A model generated the notes under the pieces. That model was not told the DNA's origin and ran no database searches. It saw only the letters and a list, made by a program, of their open reading frames with translations. Shown piece after piece: positions 18,201-24,500 of a stretch of 64,000 nucleotides of DNA. The stretch covers positions 1 to 64,000 of the forward strand of contig NZ_QUZZ01000011.1 in NCBI RefSeq assembly GCF_003545695.1, read 5' to 3'. Made by a program: the position numbers and the translations under genes. The stretch is from Taibaiella helva. GTDB taxonomy: Bacteria > Bacteroidota > Bacteroidia > Chitinophagales > Chitinophagaceae. The first letter of the stretch is position 1. Each line of letters starts with the position of its first letter.

Positions 18201-19069
18201 TGAGCGCCCTGACCTGGACGCTGTCCGGCGCTACCAGCGCGGCTTCTCCCACGACCGGTATGAATTACCTGGGCACACACACCTTTGCGACAGGCACCAC
18301 CACGGTAACCTATACCGCAACCGATGCGGCGGGCAATACCCAGACCTGCTCCTATACCGTTGAAGTAGTGAATCACCTTGCCGGCTATATCAGCGGAACA
18401 TCGACTGTAGCGCAGAATGTGAATACCACTTCCAACATCATGTTTGCTGCAAGCGGTGGTAAAGCGCCATATACATTCACCTATTCTGTGAATAATGGTC
18501 CTGCGCAGACGATCAGCACCACCGGTACCAATACGGTAACGACCGTGCCGCAGTCCAATGCTGTGCTGGGTGCTTATGCGTACACGCTGTTGAGCGTGCA
18601 GGATGCCAACGGCTGCACCGGTACGCTGCAAACGGATAACAAGGATACGATCACGGTTGTAGTTGCCGTGCCCAGGGCTAACCTGGCGCCGACGATCACC
18701 ATACCGGTACCGTCCTTTACCAGCAGCAACACTATCCGTGCTTATACCATCAACCTGTTCAATGTAGCGGCTGCGCCCACTTCGGGAACCATCACGCTCT
18801 ACGTGCTGAAACCCACGGGCAGCGGCTCTTCCATGACCTTCAGCAACAGCGGCTGGACCGTAACGGAAGCGCCAATGTACTATATCCTGGAATCCCAGGC
18901 AGTGATCAACGGCAATTTCGGGTTCTCATCGATCCCCGGTACCATACAGCTTGCACCTGGTGTAGCCAACGGCACTTACAGCGTACAGGTGATCGTAGCG
19001 CCCGGCTCCGGCGGAGATAATTCCCCGGAAAACAATGCGGCGAGCGGTATCCTGAACAAGACCAATTAA
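9248..19069 (+). CDS. Giant Ig/PKD/HYR-repeat surface protein, module A
   Basis: The 3273-residue secreted protein has a long basic N-terminus, then a signal-peptide core (about 51-65) cleaved near AEA at 70. An internal ATG at residue 45 is an alternative start. From about 70 comes a SHFRYGNITW domain known from other surface proteins, then putative Ig domains to about 600. Next are PKD-like and Ig units, with six near-identical 90-residue units at 1172-1710 (CNG....FSG.V.GT.F.WTND). HYR domains fill about 2080-3045, including four exact-length 87-residue units at 2600-2947 (TATDNCTP, YTATDAAGN). The last 130 residues resemble the end of the protein at 21516. No YPNP-type T9SS CTD is seen. 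An adhesive or structural surface role is inferred. Confidence 0.9.
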   Translation: MTQIFPKQRRMLPEDNPWRHMLFFLVAFVTNAMKGRRFHQERRRMPLRPGMAAAAALAMLFPLLTAIRAEASHFRYGNITWSRPDAASRTVTFTLTQSYRMSNWTGVSVGSTISDGVFLSFGDNNSEQVSLKVNSVNVAEDYFIGTFTTTHTYSSSGNFEVSYSNCCRLSTLQNNANGNFGQVTSVNLGTNNLGSPVSTLPPVVSVSTGLSNATFNVPAADPDGGALTYALSASADFGGGTQAPGISIDANTGTATFNTVGKAVGTLWSAAFTITDATGSRSVVDFLIKVVGSSNPPVFNYAVTPLNNAVYNVHPGDNIAFTVAATDPDAGGTVLLNGAGLPTGASFNPPATPSAAPSTNFSWTPTVAQLGTYILTFVATDNVGVQTSTTVTIHVTAGPQFITPTPPTTPDRLLLTGTTLNDVIKASNPDPSVNTKITSATVPAGATISPSLPTALSGTPQVSVSWTPIVGQWGDHAFTFVAEDQNSNTATRTYHVVANTKPQFTSTPVTAAVACEPYSYTITGTDVDLPYGDELEFEAHSVLPSWLTLTNNPDGTATLSGTPGAGDVGSYNIELVAADIYHHSSTLVEQPFTIVVAAAAPVAVTNGGNICSGNNAVFNLTGPAGYVVNYNLNGTGAASTTLSPSGTATVTVNGATASQVLNLASVVNPVNSCTRSLSGSSSVTINPVPTGSAPAQAVCSGATTSVALSASLPGSTYTWTAALQSGSATGFSNCASACGDTIRQTLVNSGAAPAVVRYTVTPSSALGCPGAPFTVDVTVNPIPAGTAVAQTICSGAATNIALNADVSGTTFSWTAALQSGVVTGFSDCSTGCGNTIAQALTNGGTGSGIVHYTVTPQFAGCSGTLFTVDATVNAIPVAHAGADRVICSTGEALQATPGVAPQTGVWSIISGPSTAPAQFAGVNDAQTVFTPAIAGGSYTLKWTLSNNACVSSSDTVVITSLGAVQGTITASSNANVCSGQTSNINISVNPVSGGTFSGTFTNGKTFAGLTPAAGIISPSYSFTNSSTTNTTESFVLASLVFHPNNGTLPTPATCNATAQAMGGQTLVTIQPVADLDAVAAGPVCNGGQVSIAISNPNAVGGTYNRTAVYNGAGHTAATSVSGMSYLSNESFMETLTNNTNAPVDVVYTFTPVSPGSQGCVGAIKTVTVTVNPTPSIVAVADQQVCNGAAANAVSFSGGVNGTSFEWTNDNPAIGLAASGTGNVSAFNAINNGIAPVTAHIRVTTKANGCTGVADTFAITVKPTPSVLATADQNSCNGTATAAVSFSGPVSSTVFNWTNDMPSIGLSASGSGNIAAFNGINNGTAPVAAAIRVVPVADGCNGVADTFAITIKPTPSVIATQDAIVCNGAATTSVSFSGPVAGSTFQWTNSEPSIGLAASGNGAIAAFNAINNGTVPLTAHIRVVPSADGCTGAADTFTITVNPTPGVAATADQAVCNGAATTVVPFAGTVAGTTFKWTNDNAAIGLAASGTGTIAAFNGINSGTAPVTAYIRVLPETNGCTGTADTFAITVKPTPNVAAIADQSICNSVATAAVLFNGPVAGTVFHWSSDNAAIGLAASGTGDIASFNAINNGTALEQTRIIITPVADGCDGPADTFVIAVKPTPVVAATADRPVCNGSSAAFSFNGAVPGTLFSWTNDNPSIGLAGGGSGDIAAFNAVNNSTTAVTANIRVVPEANGCTGAADTFAITVQLSPSFTFNVNGQAMANGGTDTICQATSTTFAISGAAPGHTFSMLFNGAAYATGTIDANGGFTHTFISGGTPTNTTAGTYELTLTDNVTHCTATKTYHIYVNPKPADSFVVNGTVLAAGQTSTYCEGSGITLAVAGDAGHTYVISKGGNSIASGNVNGPAYAINAAAMSDAGIYTVALTNTATGCTASRTYELAINPLPQYTLTVNNAALADNATTTHCAGTAVTLALTGDASSTYTLSYDGTPIANGHLGDPAYTFTAATTDAGNYKLAVTTAAGCTGNSAYTMAINTAPEFVSIPNDQLAQTLTGTCAAPVNYGAPVADGDPVPTMTYTLSGATTGSGSGDASGLVFSKGVTTVMLTAQNLCGSRDSSFTVNVEDVELPAFTACPGNLTAFSAANDCGNDVATTVPAYTDNCNFGANPLSWTMTGATLASGAGAIGTHHFNVGVTNVLYTVTDASGNQNTCGYTVTVADNVFPVISCSGNIVQGNDAGVCGAVVNFNAPVAQDNCSGYTVAQTAGLPAGSLFPMGVTTNTFVVTDAAGNTASCSFTVTVNDVQAPVLTTPAAQTLNVGAGNNCQVNMPDYRSLFLVNENCGGNVTLEQLAPNQPGSLVIGYGGTRSIKVKATDIAGNARVDSFTLNLTDATAPVIVCKNITVNLDAAGSATITPAMIDNNSHDNCSAITLSASKLSFDCSNIGQNAVILTATDASGNSASCTATVTVADVTAPALSCWSDTTMEKGPLCTTEIPDMTYRVTATDACGLATVTQSPVAGTIIAAFTQSVPVTLTVTDIHGNAAQCSFNVNFADHGKPAIVSFPADIVVNNGADSCGKRVSWTAPIATDNCGVLGAASFTSTHTPGSVFPVGTTKVTYTATDQAGNDSVRSFTVTVTDAQAPKIAGCPATIQVGTDAHATSCSATVTWTEPTATDNCTPSGSLVWTKSHHPGDVFPVGTTTVTYTATDEHGNTSTACSFDVVVTDQTAPVLDGCPSALTVYTGANAAGCEATATWTEPTATDNCTPSGNLVWTKSHHPGDVFPAGITTVTYTATDAAGNTSATCSFDVAVIDNTVPTLSNCPATVQVSTGNSTTPCAAVATWIEPIATDNCTSSGNLVWTKSHQPGDVFPVGMTQVSYTATDAAGNVSATCTFNVVVTDNTAPVLTGCPASVQVNTGAGATGCDAVATWTEPAATDNCTPAANLVWTKSHQPGDVFPVGTTTVTYTATDAAGNVSAACTFDVTVTDNTAPVFSNCPTSMSNIATNSNGCTAEIATAAPAVTDNCNMSALTWTLSGATSAASPTTGMNYLGTHTFATGTTTVTYTATDAAGNTQTCSYTVEVVNHLAGYISGTSTVAQNVNTTSNIMFAASGGKAPYTFTYSVNNGPAQTISTTGTNTVTTVPQSNAVLGAYAYTLLSVQDANGCTGTLQTDNKDTITVVVAVPRANLAPTITIPVPSFTSSNTIRAYTINLFNVAAAPTSGTITLYVLKPTGSGSSMTFSNSGWTVTEAPMYYILESQAVINGNFGFSSIPGTIQLAPGVANGTYSVQVIVAPGSGGDNSPENNAASGILNKTN
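12761..14377 (+). repeat. Six tandem 270-base repeats (PKD-like units)
   Basis: Units start at 12761, 13031, 13301, 13571, 13841 and 14111. The first five are exactly 270 bases and the last is 267. Each encodes PTP..A..D..VCNG followed by WTNDNPAIGLAASG-like residues. Similarity at DNA level makes slippage or recombination between units possible. Confidence 0.85.
17045..18088 (+). repeat. Four tandem 261-base HYR repeats
   Basis: Unit starts at 17045, 17306, 17567 and 17828 are each exactly 261 bases apart. All share LVWTKSH(H/Q)PGDVFP and YTATDAAGN. More diverged HYR units flank the block on both sides. Confidence 0.85.
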
Positions 19070-19076
19070 CCAGCTT

Positions 19077-19108
19077 ACCGGCCCGGCTGTAACCTGCAGC
19101 CGGGCGGT
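19077..19108 (+). other. GC-rich intercistronic hairpin, module A
   Basis: ACCG plus CCCGGCTG (19077-19089) pairs with CAGCCGGG plus CGGT (19097-19108), leaving one bulged base. It lies between the giant gene stop and the next ATG and has no T-run. It may lower read-through or protect the upstream mRNA. Module B has a similar hairpin at 26308-26336. Confidence 0.6.
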
Positions 19109-19145
19109 CAGGCAAGTATTATTCAGCGTATTCAAACCAACGATT

Positions 19146-20180
19146 ATGAAATCACTATTCGGTAAAATAATCTGCGCAGGCGCACTGTTATGTTCCTTGC
19201 CAGATACGGGATTTGCGCAAACCATTCCGCAGGCAGATCTCTTCCTTACCGGCGGTCCCAATATGGGGACTTATCCGGGATATGTGTCGCCAGGTACTTA
19301 TGATGTTACTTTTTCCAATGCTACCGGCGTGCTGCTGCTGCCGCACGCTTTCGCTATTTCACTGGCGCTGCCTTCCGGCTTCGAATTTGCGGAGAGCTAC
19401 CCGGGATGCCCTACCGACTGGAATTATACCCGTACCAGCGCCACCTCTGTGTTGCTGGAGCCCACCGCTGCTGTAGCCGGCTTCCCGCCTGTAAGCATCG
19501 TCAGTTTCTCGGTACCTTTTAAGACCACCGCTGCAGTAAGCAACCAGACTTACCAGGGCCAGATCTTCCAGTACATTCCTATGTACATCGATCCCAACCA
19601 GGGTAACAACAGTCCCACCGGAACGGTAAGCGTGGCCGGTGTGCCGCTTCCCGTGGCTTTTGGATCCATGAGCGCCAACACTAAAGGATGCGAGGTGAGC
19701 ATTGACTGGACAACACTCAATGAGCTGCGCAATGATTACTTCAGCGTAGAACGCAGCGGCGATGGTGTACGCTTTGCATCCATTGCTAAAGTAAAATCGC
19801 AAGGCAGTGGTTCTGAAGAGCGCGCATATCATTACTCCGATGTCCATCCGCTTAAGGGTAAGAATTACTATCGCGTGGTGCAGCACGATGCCGACGGTAA
19901 GACGACCACAACTCCGGTTGCCAATGCAGCCGTGGAGTGCGGCCAGCCGCTCATCGACCTGTTCCCCAACCCGGCAACAGATGTGGTGAAGGTACGGGGT
20001 ATGCAGGGCGACAATACCGTGAGGGTATTTAATGCACTGGGCCAGGTCATCATAGAAGAAGCAACAGACGAAGCGATTCACCCGGTGAACACTTCAGGAC
20101 TGGCTGCAGGCACTTATCATCTGCAAGTGATCAAGGGAACACAGATCATCTTCAACGGCAAGTTTGTAAAGGCGGAGTAA
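19146..20180 (+). CDS. T9SS-sorted partner protein, module A
   Basis: The 344-residue protein has a signal peptide (MKSLFGK to about GFA|Q at 25). A beta-rich N-terminal domain follows (about 25-165, with PGTYDVTFSNATG). Next is the VSIDWTTLNE...YFSVERSGDG...YYRVVQHD domain typical of Bacteroidota proteins just before a sorting domain. The type A T9SS C-terminal domain runs from about 272 (LIDLFPNPATDVVKV) to the end (GTYHLQVIKGTQIIFNGKF). Such proteins cross the outer membrane by type IX secretion and are usually anchored through A-LPS after CTD cleavage. It is paralogous to the protein at 26378. It lies 76 bases after the giant gene on the same strand, with a terminator behind it, so the two probably form one operon. 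Confidence 0.88.
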   Translation: MKSLFGKIICAGALLCSLPDTGFAQTIPQADLFLTGGPNMGTYPGYVSPGTYDVTFSNATGVLLLPHAFAISLALPSGFEFAESYPGCPTDWNYTRTSATSVLLEPTAAVAGFPPVSIVSFSVPFKTTAAVSNQTYQGQIFQYIPMYIDPNQGNNSPTGTVSVAGVPLPVAFGSMSANTKGCEVSIDWTTLNELRNDYFSVERSGDGVRFASIAKVKSQGSGSEERAYHYSDVHPLKGKNYYRVVQHDADGKTTTTPVANAAVECGQPLIDLFPNPATDVVKVRGMQGDNTVRVFNALGQVIIEEATDEAIHPVNTSGLAAGTYHLQVIKGTQIIFNGKFVKAE

Positions 20181-20200
20181 ACATCCTCTTTGTCTGCATA

Positions 20201-20236
20201 AACGGGTTGCTTCATCAGAGGCAGCCCGTTTTTTTC
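20201..20236 (+). terminator. Terminator closing module A
   Basis: A 10-bp stem with one mismatch (20201-20210 with 20221-20230) is followed by a run of T, 21 bases past the stop codon. Confidence 0.8.
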
Positions 20237-20296
20237 GCTTAATCTAATCGTGATGCATAAGGGAAAATGCTTGCCGGGTAAGGATTTCGGGAAAAT

Positions 20297-20326
20297 GAAA
20301 AACGGTTGCCGCAGCAACCGTTTTTC
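20297..20326 (-). terminator. Terminator after the module B regulator
   Basis: A perfect 13-bp stem (20297-20309 with 20314-20326) with a 4-base loop and A/T flanks lies 20 bases past the stop of the minus-strand XRE gene. Confidence 0.8.
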
Positions 20327-20346
20327 GTAAAGACCAGGTTCGTCCT

Positions 20347-20739
20347 TCAGGCACTTTTCAGGTGTTTCAGCGTCTCTTTCTGGCAGAGGATCAGCTCCCG
20401 GATCTCATCTTTCAGCTTGCTGATCTCAACGGCGATGTCTGCCGGCCTTGAAGCGTTGTCTATGCCGCAGGCGTGGTTCTCCTGCAAAGCGGTAGCAGGG
20501 TCGAGTGCTACCTGTTCGGCAGCCAGCGTTTCTGGATCTTTAAGCAAATTACAGATCTTGGTATGCAGGATGTCGGCAATGGATGCGACGAAACGGATAT
20601 CCATTGATTTTTGTTCGCCTCTTTCGATCTTGGAATAAGTACGCTCCTCGATAAAAAGTTTGGCGGCCATTTCTCTCTGGGTAATGCCTGCAGATTTTCT
20701 AAGTTTTTTGATGTTGCATCGGATAGCATTTAATTCCAT
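20347..20739 (-). CDS. XRE-family transcriptional regulator, module B
   Basis: The 130-residue protein has a Cro/CI helix-turn-helix at residues 5-62 (IRCNIKKLRKSAGITQREMA, then IEERTYSKIERG). A variable middle and a C-terminal amphipathic helix follow (about 100-125, EISKLKDEIRELILCQKETL). It is clearly paralogous to the regulator at 8187 and holds the same position: minus strand, upstream of a giant plus-strand surface gene. Its own hairpin terminator separates it from module A. The 776-base gap to the giant gene contains several perfect dyads that could be binding sites. Control of the neighbouring giant gene is inferred from position and from the duplicated layout. Confidence 0.88.
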   Translation of the reverse strand: MELNAIRCNIKKLRKSAGITQREMAAKLFIEERTYSKIERGEQKSMDIRFVASIADILHTKICNLLKDPETLAAEQVALDPATALQENHACGIDNASRPADIAVEISKLKDEIRELILCQKETLKHLKSA

Positions 20740-21041
20740 AAAACGGGGGTTTTCAGGGGTGGGTTAATAGGTGGTTTACGGTTCTTTTGTTAAAAAAACA
20801 GAACAGGGCGGTTCATTTTTTCAACATAAAGTTAGGAATTGTAAAAATATAAATGTCTATTTTTTTCTCCTTTTTAATGATCTAAGTCTTTTTACGTAGT
20901 TATACGCAATTTTGATTTTGAGTTGAAAAATATTCGGTTGGCGATTTTTTTATGAGGTATAAATACCATTATTTACGAGAATAAATCCTTTTTGAATTGA
21001 TTTTTATGCATTTAAATATGTTTTTCTTCTTTTGAAATGCA

Positions 21042-21067
21042 AAACTTAAATATTTATATTTAAGTTT
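21042..21067. promoter_or_regulatory. Perfect 12-bp AT-rich dyad
   Basis: AAACTTAAATAT and ATATTTAAGTTT flank a 2-base centre, about 120 bases before the module B -7 box. It is a candidate protein-binding dyad. The AT richness raises the chance of coincidence. Confidence 0.4.
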
Positions 21068-21088
21068 AATTTGAATTATACTCTATGT

Positions 21089-21105
21089 AAAATACCAGGT
21101 ATTTT
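21089..21105. promoter_or_regulatory. Perfect 8-bp dyad AAAATACC-A-GGTATTTT
   Basis: A symmetric 17-base site lies 38 bases upstream of the conserved element. The GGTAT half-site recurs at 20956-20967. It is a possible operator for the neighbouring XRE regulator. Confidence 0.45.
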
Positions 21106-21142
21106 CCCGCTTCTTTATCATATTAGCATAATTTGATAGTAT

Positions 21143-21170
21143 AACCTACCTTGATAGGTCCTTTTTTCTG
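21143..21170 (+). promoter_or_regulatory. Conserved upstream element with ACCTA dyad, module B
   Basis: AACCTACC, ATAGGTCC and a T-run agree with 9005-9032 at 20 of 28 positions. ACCTA-N6-TAGGT (21144-21159) is a perfect dyad. Distance to the -7 box is 41 bases, as in module A. Confidence 0.5.
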
Positions 21171-21183
21171 AAAATTTTAGCGC

Positions 21184-21191
21184 TACTTTTG
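21184..21191 (+). promoter_or_regulatory. -7 motif for giant gene B
   Basis: TACTTTTG fits TAnnTTTG and is identical to the module A box. No -33 TTTG is found at the normal distance. Confidence 0.55.
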
Positions 21192-21515
21192 TGTTAAAAT
21201 TTTCTCATCTATTTCTTCCCCCTTTTCAATGTCGGGCGAAAGTTATATAGGGAGAAAACCGACCCTTTAAACCCGATAAACCGATTTAGCCTATGAACGA
21301 CCTGTCACCATTTTTCTTGCTCATGGTATAGCATTCTGACCCCATAGCTATATCCTCTCAGATGAAATAGTTTTCATCCGGATCGTCTCCGAAGCCCGCT
21401 TCTGTGACCGGCACCTCGATGCCCTCAACGTAACCGGAGCAACGGCCTTGTCCCTTACATAACGGTTCATGTAGAATTACCCAGCTATCTTTTATAAACC
21501 CTTAAACAATTACCA

Positions 21516-24500
21516 ATGATTAAGCTAAACGCAAAGGGAGATACTTCTCCCAGGATGATGCAGGCCCACCAGGGCAAGGATCAGGCCCCTGTCTATACGA
21601 ACAGGCGGTTTGCGCCGGCCCTGCAGGCGATCAGGCGGCTCGCCGCCCACCGGGGATCACCATTTTCCCGGGTAACGAGAACGTTGGCGCTGACTGTGCT
21701 GGCCGTACTGGCTTATGCTACAGCGGGAGCGCAGGTGTACACCAATGACTTCGACGGCTCATCGATTATCAGCAGCAATATAAGTGCCTCCGTCTGGACA
21801 GGCGGCGCGACGGGAACCAGCCTCTGCGGCGCTAATGGCCTGGTGAGCCCCGGCTCGGGCACCTCGTACAATTTTTCCATCACGCTTACGGTAGCTCCGG
21901 GCTACCAGATGCAGATCACGAGCATTTCAGCCGATATGCGGCGTTCATCGGTTCCCGGCTACAGCAATGCGCAGGTAAAGATCGGCGCAAGCAACTATGG
22001 AACCCCGGCTGTCCCTGGCTTTCTCGGCTGTGTGAACCCCGGCGGCGTGTCCACGGTATCGGGCCTTACCGGAGCGCAAACGATCAGTTTTTCCGGTACC
22101 AAGCCCAACTCGGAATCTGTCTCGCTGGATAATGTACAGATCCAGGGAACGATTACCTGCATCAGCCCTTCTGCCTTCAATGTCAGCAATCCTACACCTT
22201 CGGCCTGCGGCTCGGCAGCAATCAGCTTGTCCGGCAGCCAGGCCGGCGTGAACTACCAGCTTTATGTAAGCACTATGGCGGCGCCTTCCCCGGCTGCTGT
22301 AGGAGCACCGGTACCCGGTACCGGCGCTGCGCTCAGCTGGTCCGGTATGTTGCCCGGTACCTATGCTGTAGTGGGCAGCACCGGATCTTGTCAGACCAAT
22401 ATGACCGGTTCGGCCATTGTAAAGGAAGATCCTTCTGTATACACTGTTTCAGGAAGCGGCAATATTTGCCTGAACCCTCCCGGCGGCACGATGCCTATCG
22501 CTTTGAGCGGCAGCCAGATCGGTGTCAATTATCAATTGTATAATGGCGCGTCTCCGGTAAGCCCTGCCCAGATACAGGCCGGTAATGGCGCTACGCTTAC
22601 CTTTACCGCCAGCGCTGCCGGTACCTATACGGTGAAAGCCGAGCCCAGCGCAACAGTGTGCGGACCGGTGGTAATGACCGGTAATGCTGTTGTTACAGTA
22701 AGCCAGCCGGTCGCTTCTATCAACGGGAACAATGGTGAATTCTGCTCCGGCGGCGGTAACGGCGTCTGGACCATCAGCGGTACGCCCCTGGCGGTGGTTT
22801 CCTATACCGTGACCGGCGGCGCTCCCGGTACGCCTTATTCCAATACTGTGAATGTGCAACCCGATGGTACCGCTACGATCACCGTTAATGGCATTACGGC
22901 CAATACCGTTGTTACGCTCAATTCGGTGCAAAACACTACCGGCTCCAATGGCTGTACCCAGAACATTACCGGCCAGAGCAGCACCCTGGTGGTACGCCCG
23001 GCACTGAGCGCTTCTATTGCGGCTTCTGAAGCGGTATGCGAAGGCGATAACTTCAGCAATATTACCGTGACTTCCAATACCGGTACTGCTTATGCCCGTA
23101 CCGTGTACTACAGCCGCCGCGTCAATTCCGGCTCCTACAGCAGCCAGCCTTCGCTGAGCTTCCCTATGGGTGTGACTTCTGTGAATGTAAGCGTATCCGG
23201 TATCAACCCTTCTGTGCTGGGTACCGACTATACGTACAGGCTCGACTCTATACGGTATGATGCACCGCCAAATTGTACGGTGCCGCTGAACCAGACCATT
23301 ACAAAGACGGTTAAGCCGAGGCCTGTTTTCAGCTTCGAGATGAACGGTGTCGTGCTGCATGCCGGCGCTTCGGATACAATCTGCATGCAACCCCTGAGCG
23401 GCATGATCCAGTTCAACATAGCCAATACCACTCCCGGCTTTACTTACAGCGTGAGTCGTAACAGCGCGCCTTTCGGCAGCAGCGGTACAGTAAACAATAA
23501 TGGTACCGGGCTGGTGCAAAGCATCAACTTCTCTCCCGCCGGTACTTACCAGGTAACGGTGAACAACCCGAACAACGGCTGTTCAAAAACGCTGACTTAT
23601 ACCGTGATAGAATTGCCCCGTCCGCCGATCGCTTATTATGTAAACGGGCAGCTGGTAACTAACGGCAGCACCATACAACTTTGCTCCGGCCAGACTGGCG
23701 TAAGGGATTCGCTGGTATCGGCTGCCGGTGCTACCTTCAGCATTACCGGTTCCTCCCTGTTTAACGCTTCCGGCAGCATTCCCGGCCCAGGCGCTTATGT
23801 CAGCACGCAATCCGCTCCAAGCGTGAGCAGCGTAACCACTTACAGCGCTACCATTACGTTGAGCGCTAATCCGCTCCTGGCTTCCGGCTGCGATTCCTCT
23901 ATCAGCTTTAATGTGCAGGTTAATCCGCTGCCTGCGCTGGCCGGCAATGTTTATTACAACAACCAGCTGGTGACAGCAGAAAGCACCGTTGAAATGTGCG
24001 AAGATGCCAGTCCCGCGATCCGCATTACCGGTACGCCCGGCTATACTGTCGAGATCCACTACAACAAGGGCACCAGCCTGGGCTCCTTTACCCAGCTGCA
24101 AACCGGCGTGATCGGAACCAATGGTGAATATGTATGGAACAGCGCCAACGGAACTTTCGGCAACGACTGGAGCGCCGGCTTCGATCAATATTGCTCCAGC
24201 CCGACCCGTATGTTCTATCATATCGAAGTGAAGAACCCCAATACCTGGTGCAGCAACACCTTCGACTTTAAAGCGAAGATCAACCAGAAGCCAAGCATCC
24301 GCGTAGGCTATGCTTACAACAACAACACGACCAGCATGTCTTCTTTCGGTAGCACCGGTACCGCAATCAATGCGCCTACCGATACCGTAAGCGTATGCTA
24401 TAATGCCGGTTCCAGTGATCTTAAATTCTTCTTCAACTGGGATGCTGCGCACAACATCAGCAATTTCGACGAAGTGTGCGGCAGCGGCACCACTAATACG

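Larger units (their letters stand above)
20740..21515 (+). promoter_or_regulatory. AT-rich regulatory gap upstream of giant gene B
   Basis: This 776-base stretch has no substantial gene and is strongly AT-rich at 20860-21130. It contains the perfect dyads at 21042-21067 and 21089-21105, a GGTAT-AA-ATACC palindrome at 20956-20967, the conserved element at 21143-21170, the -7 box at 21184-21191 and a leader of about 320 bases with only tiny open frames (12-13 codons). Confidence 0.6.
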
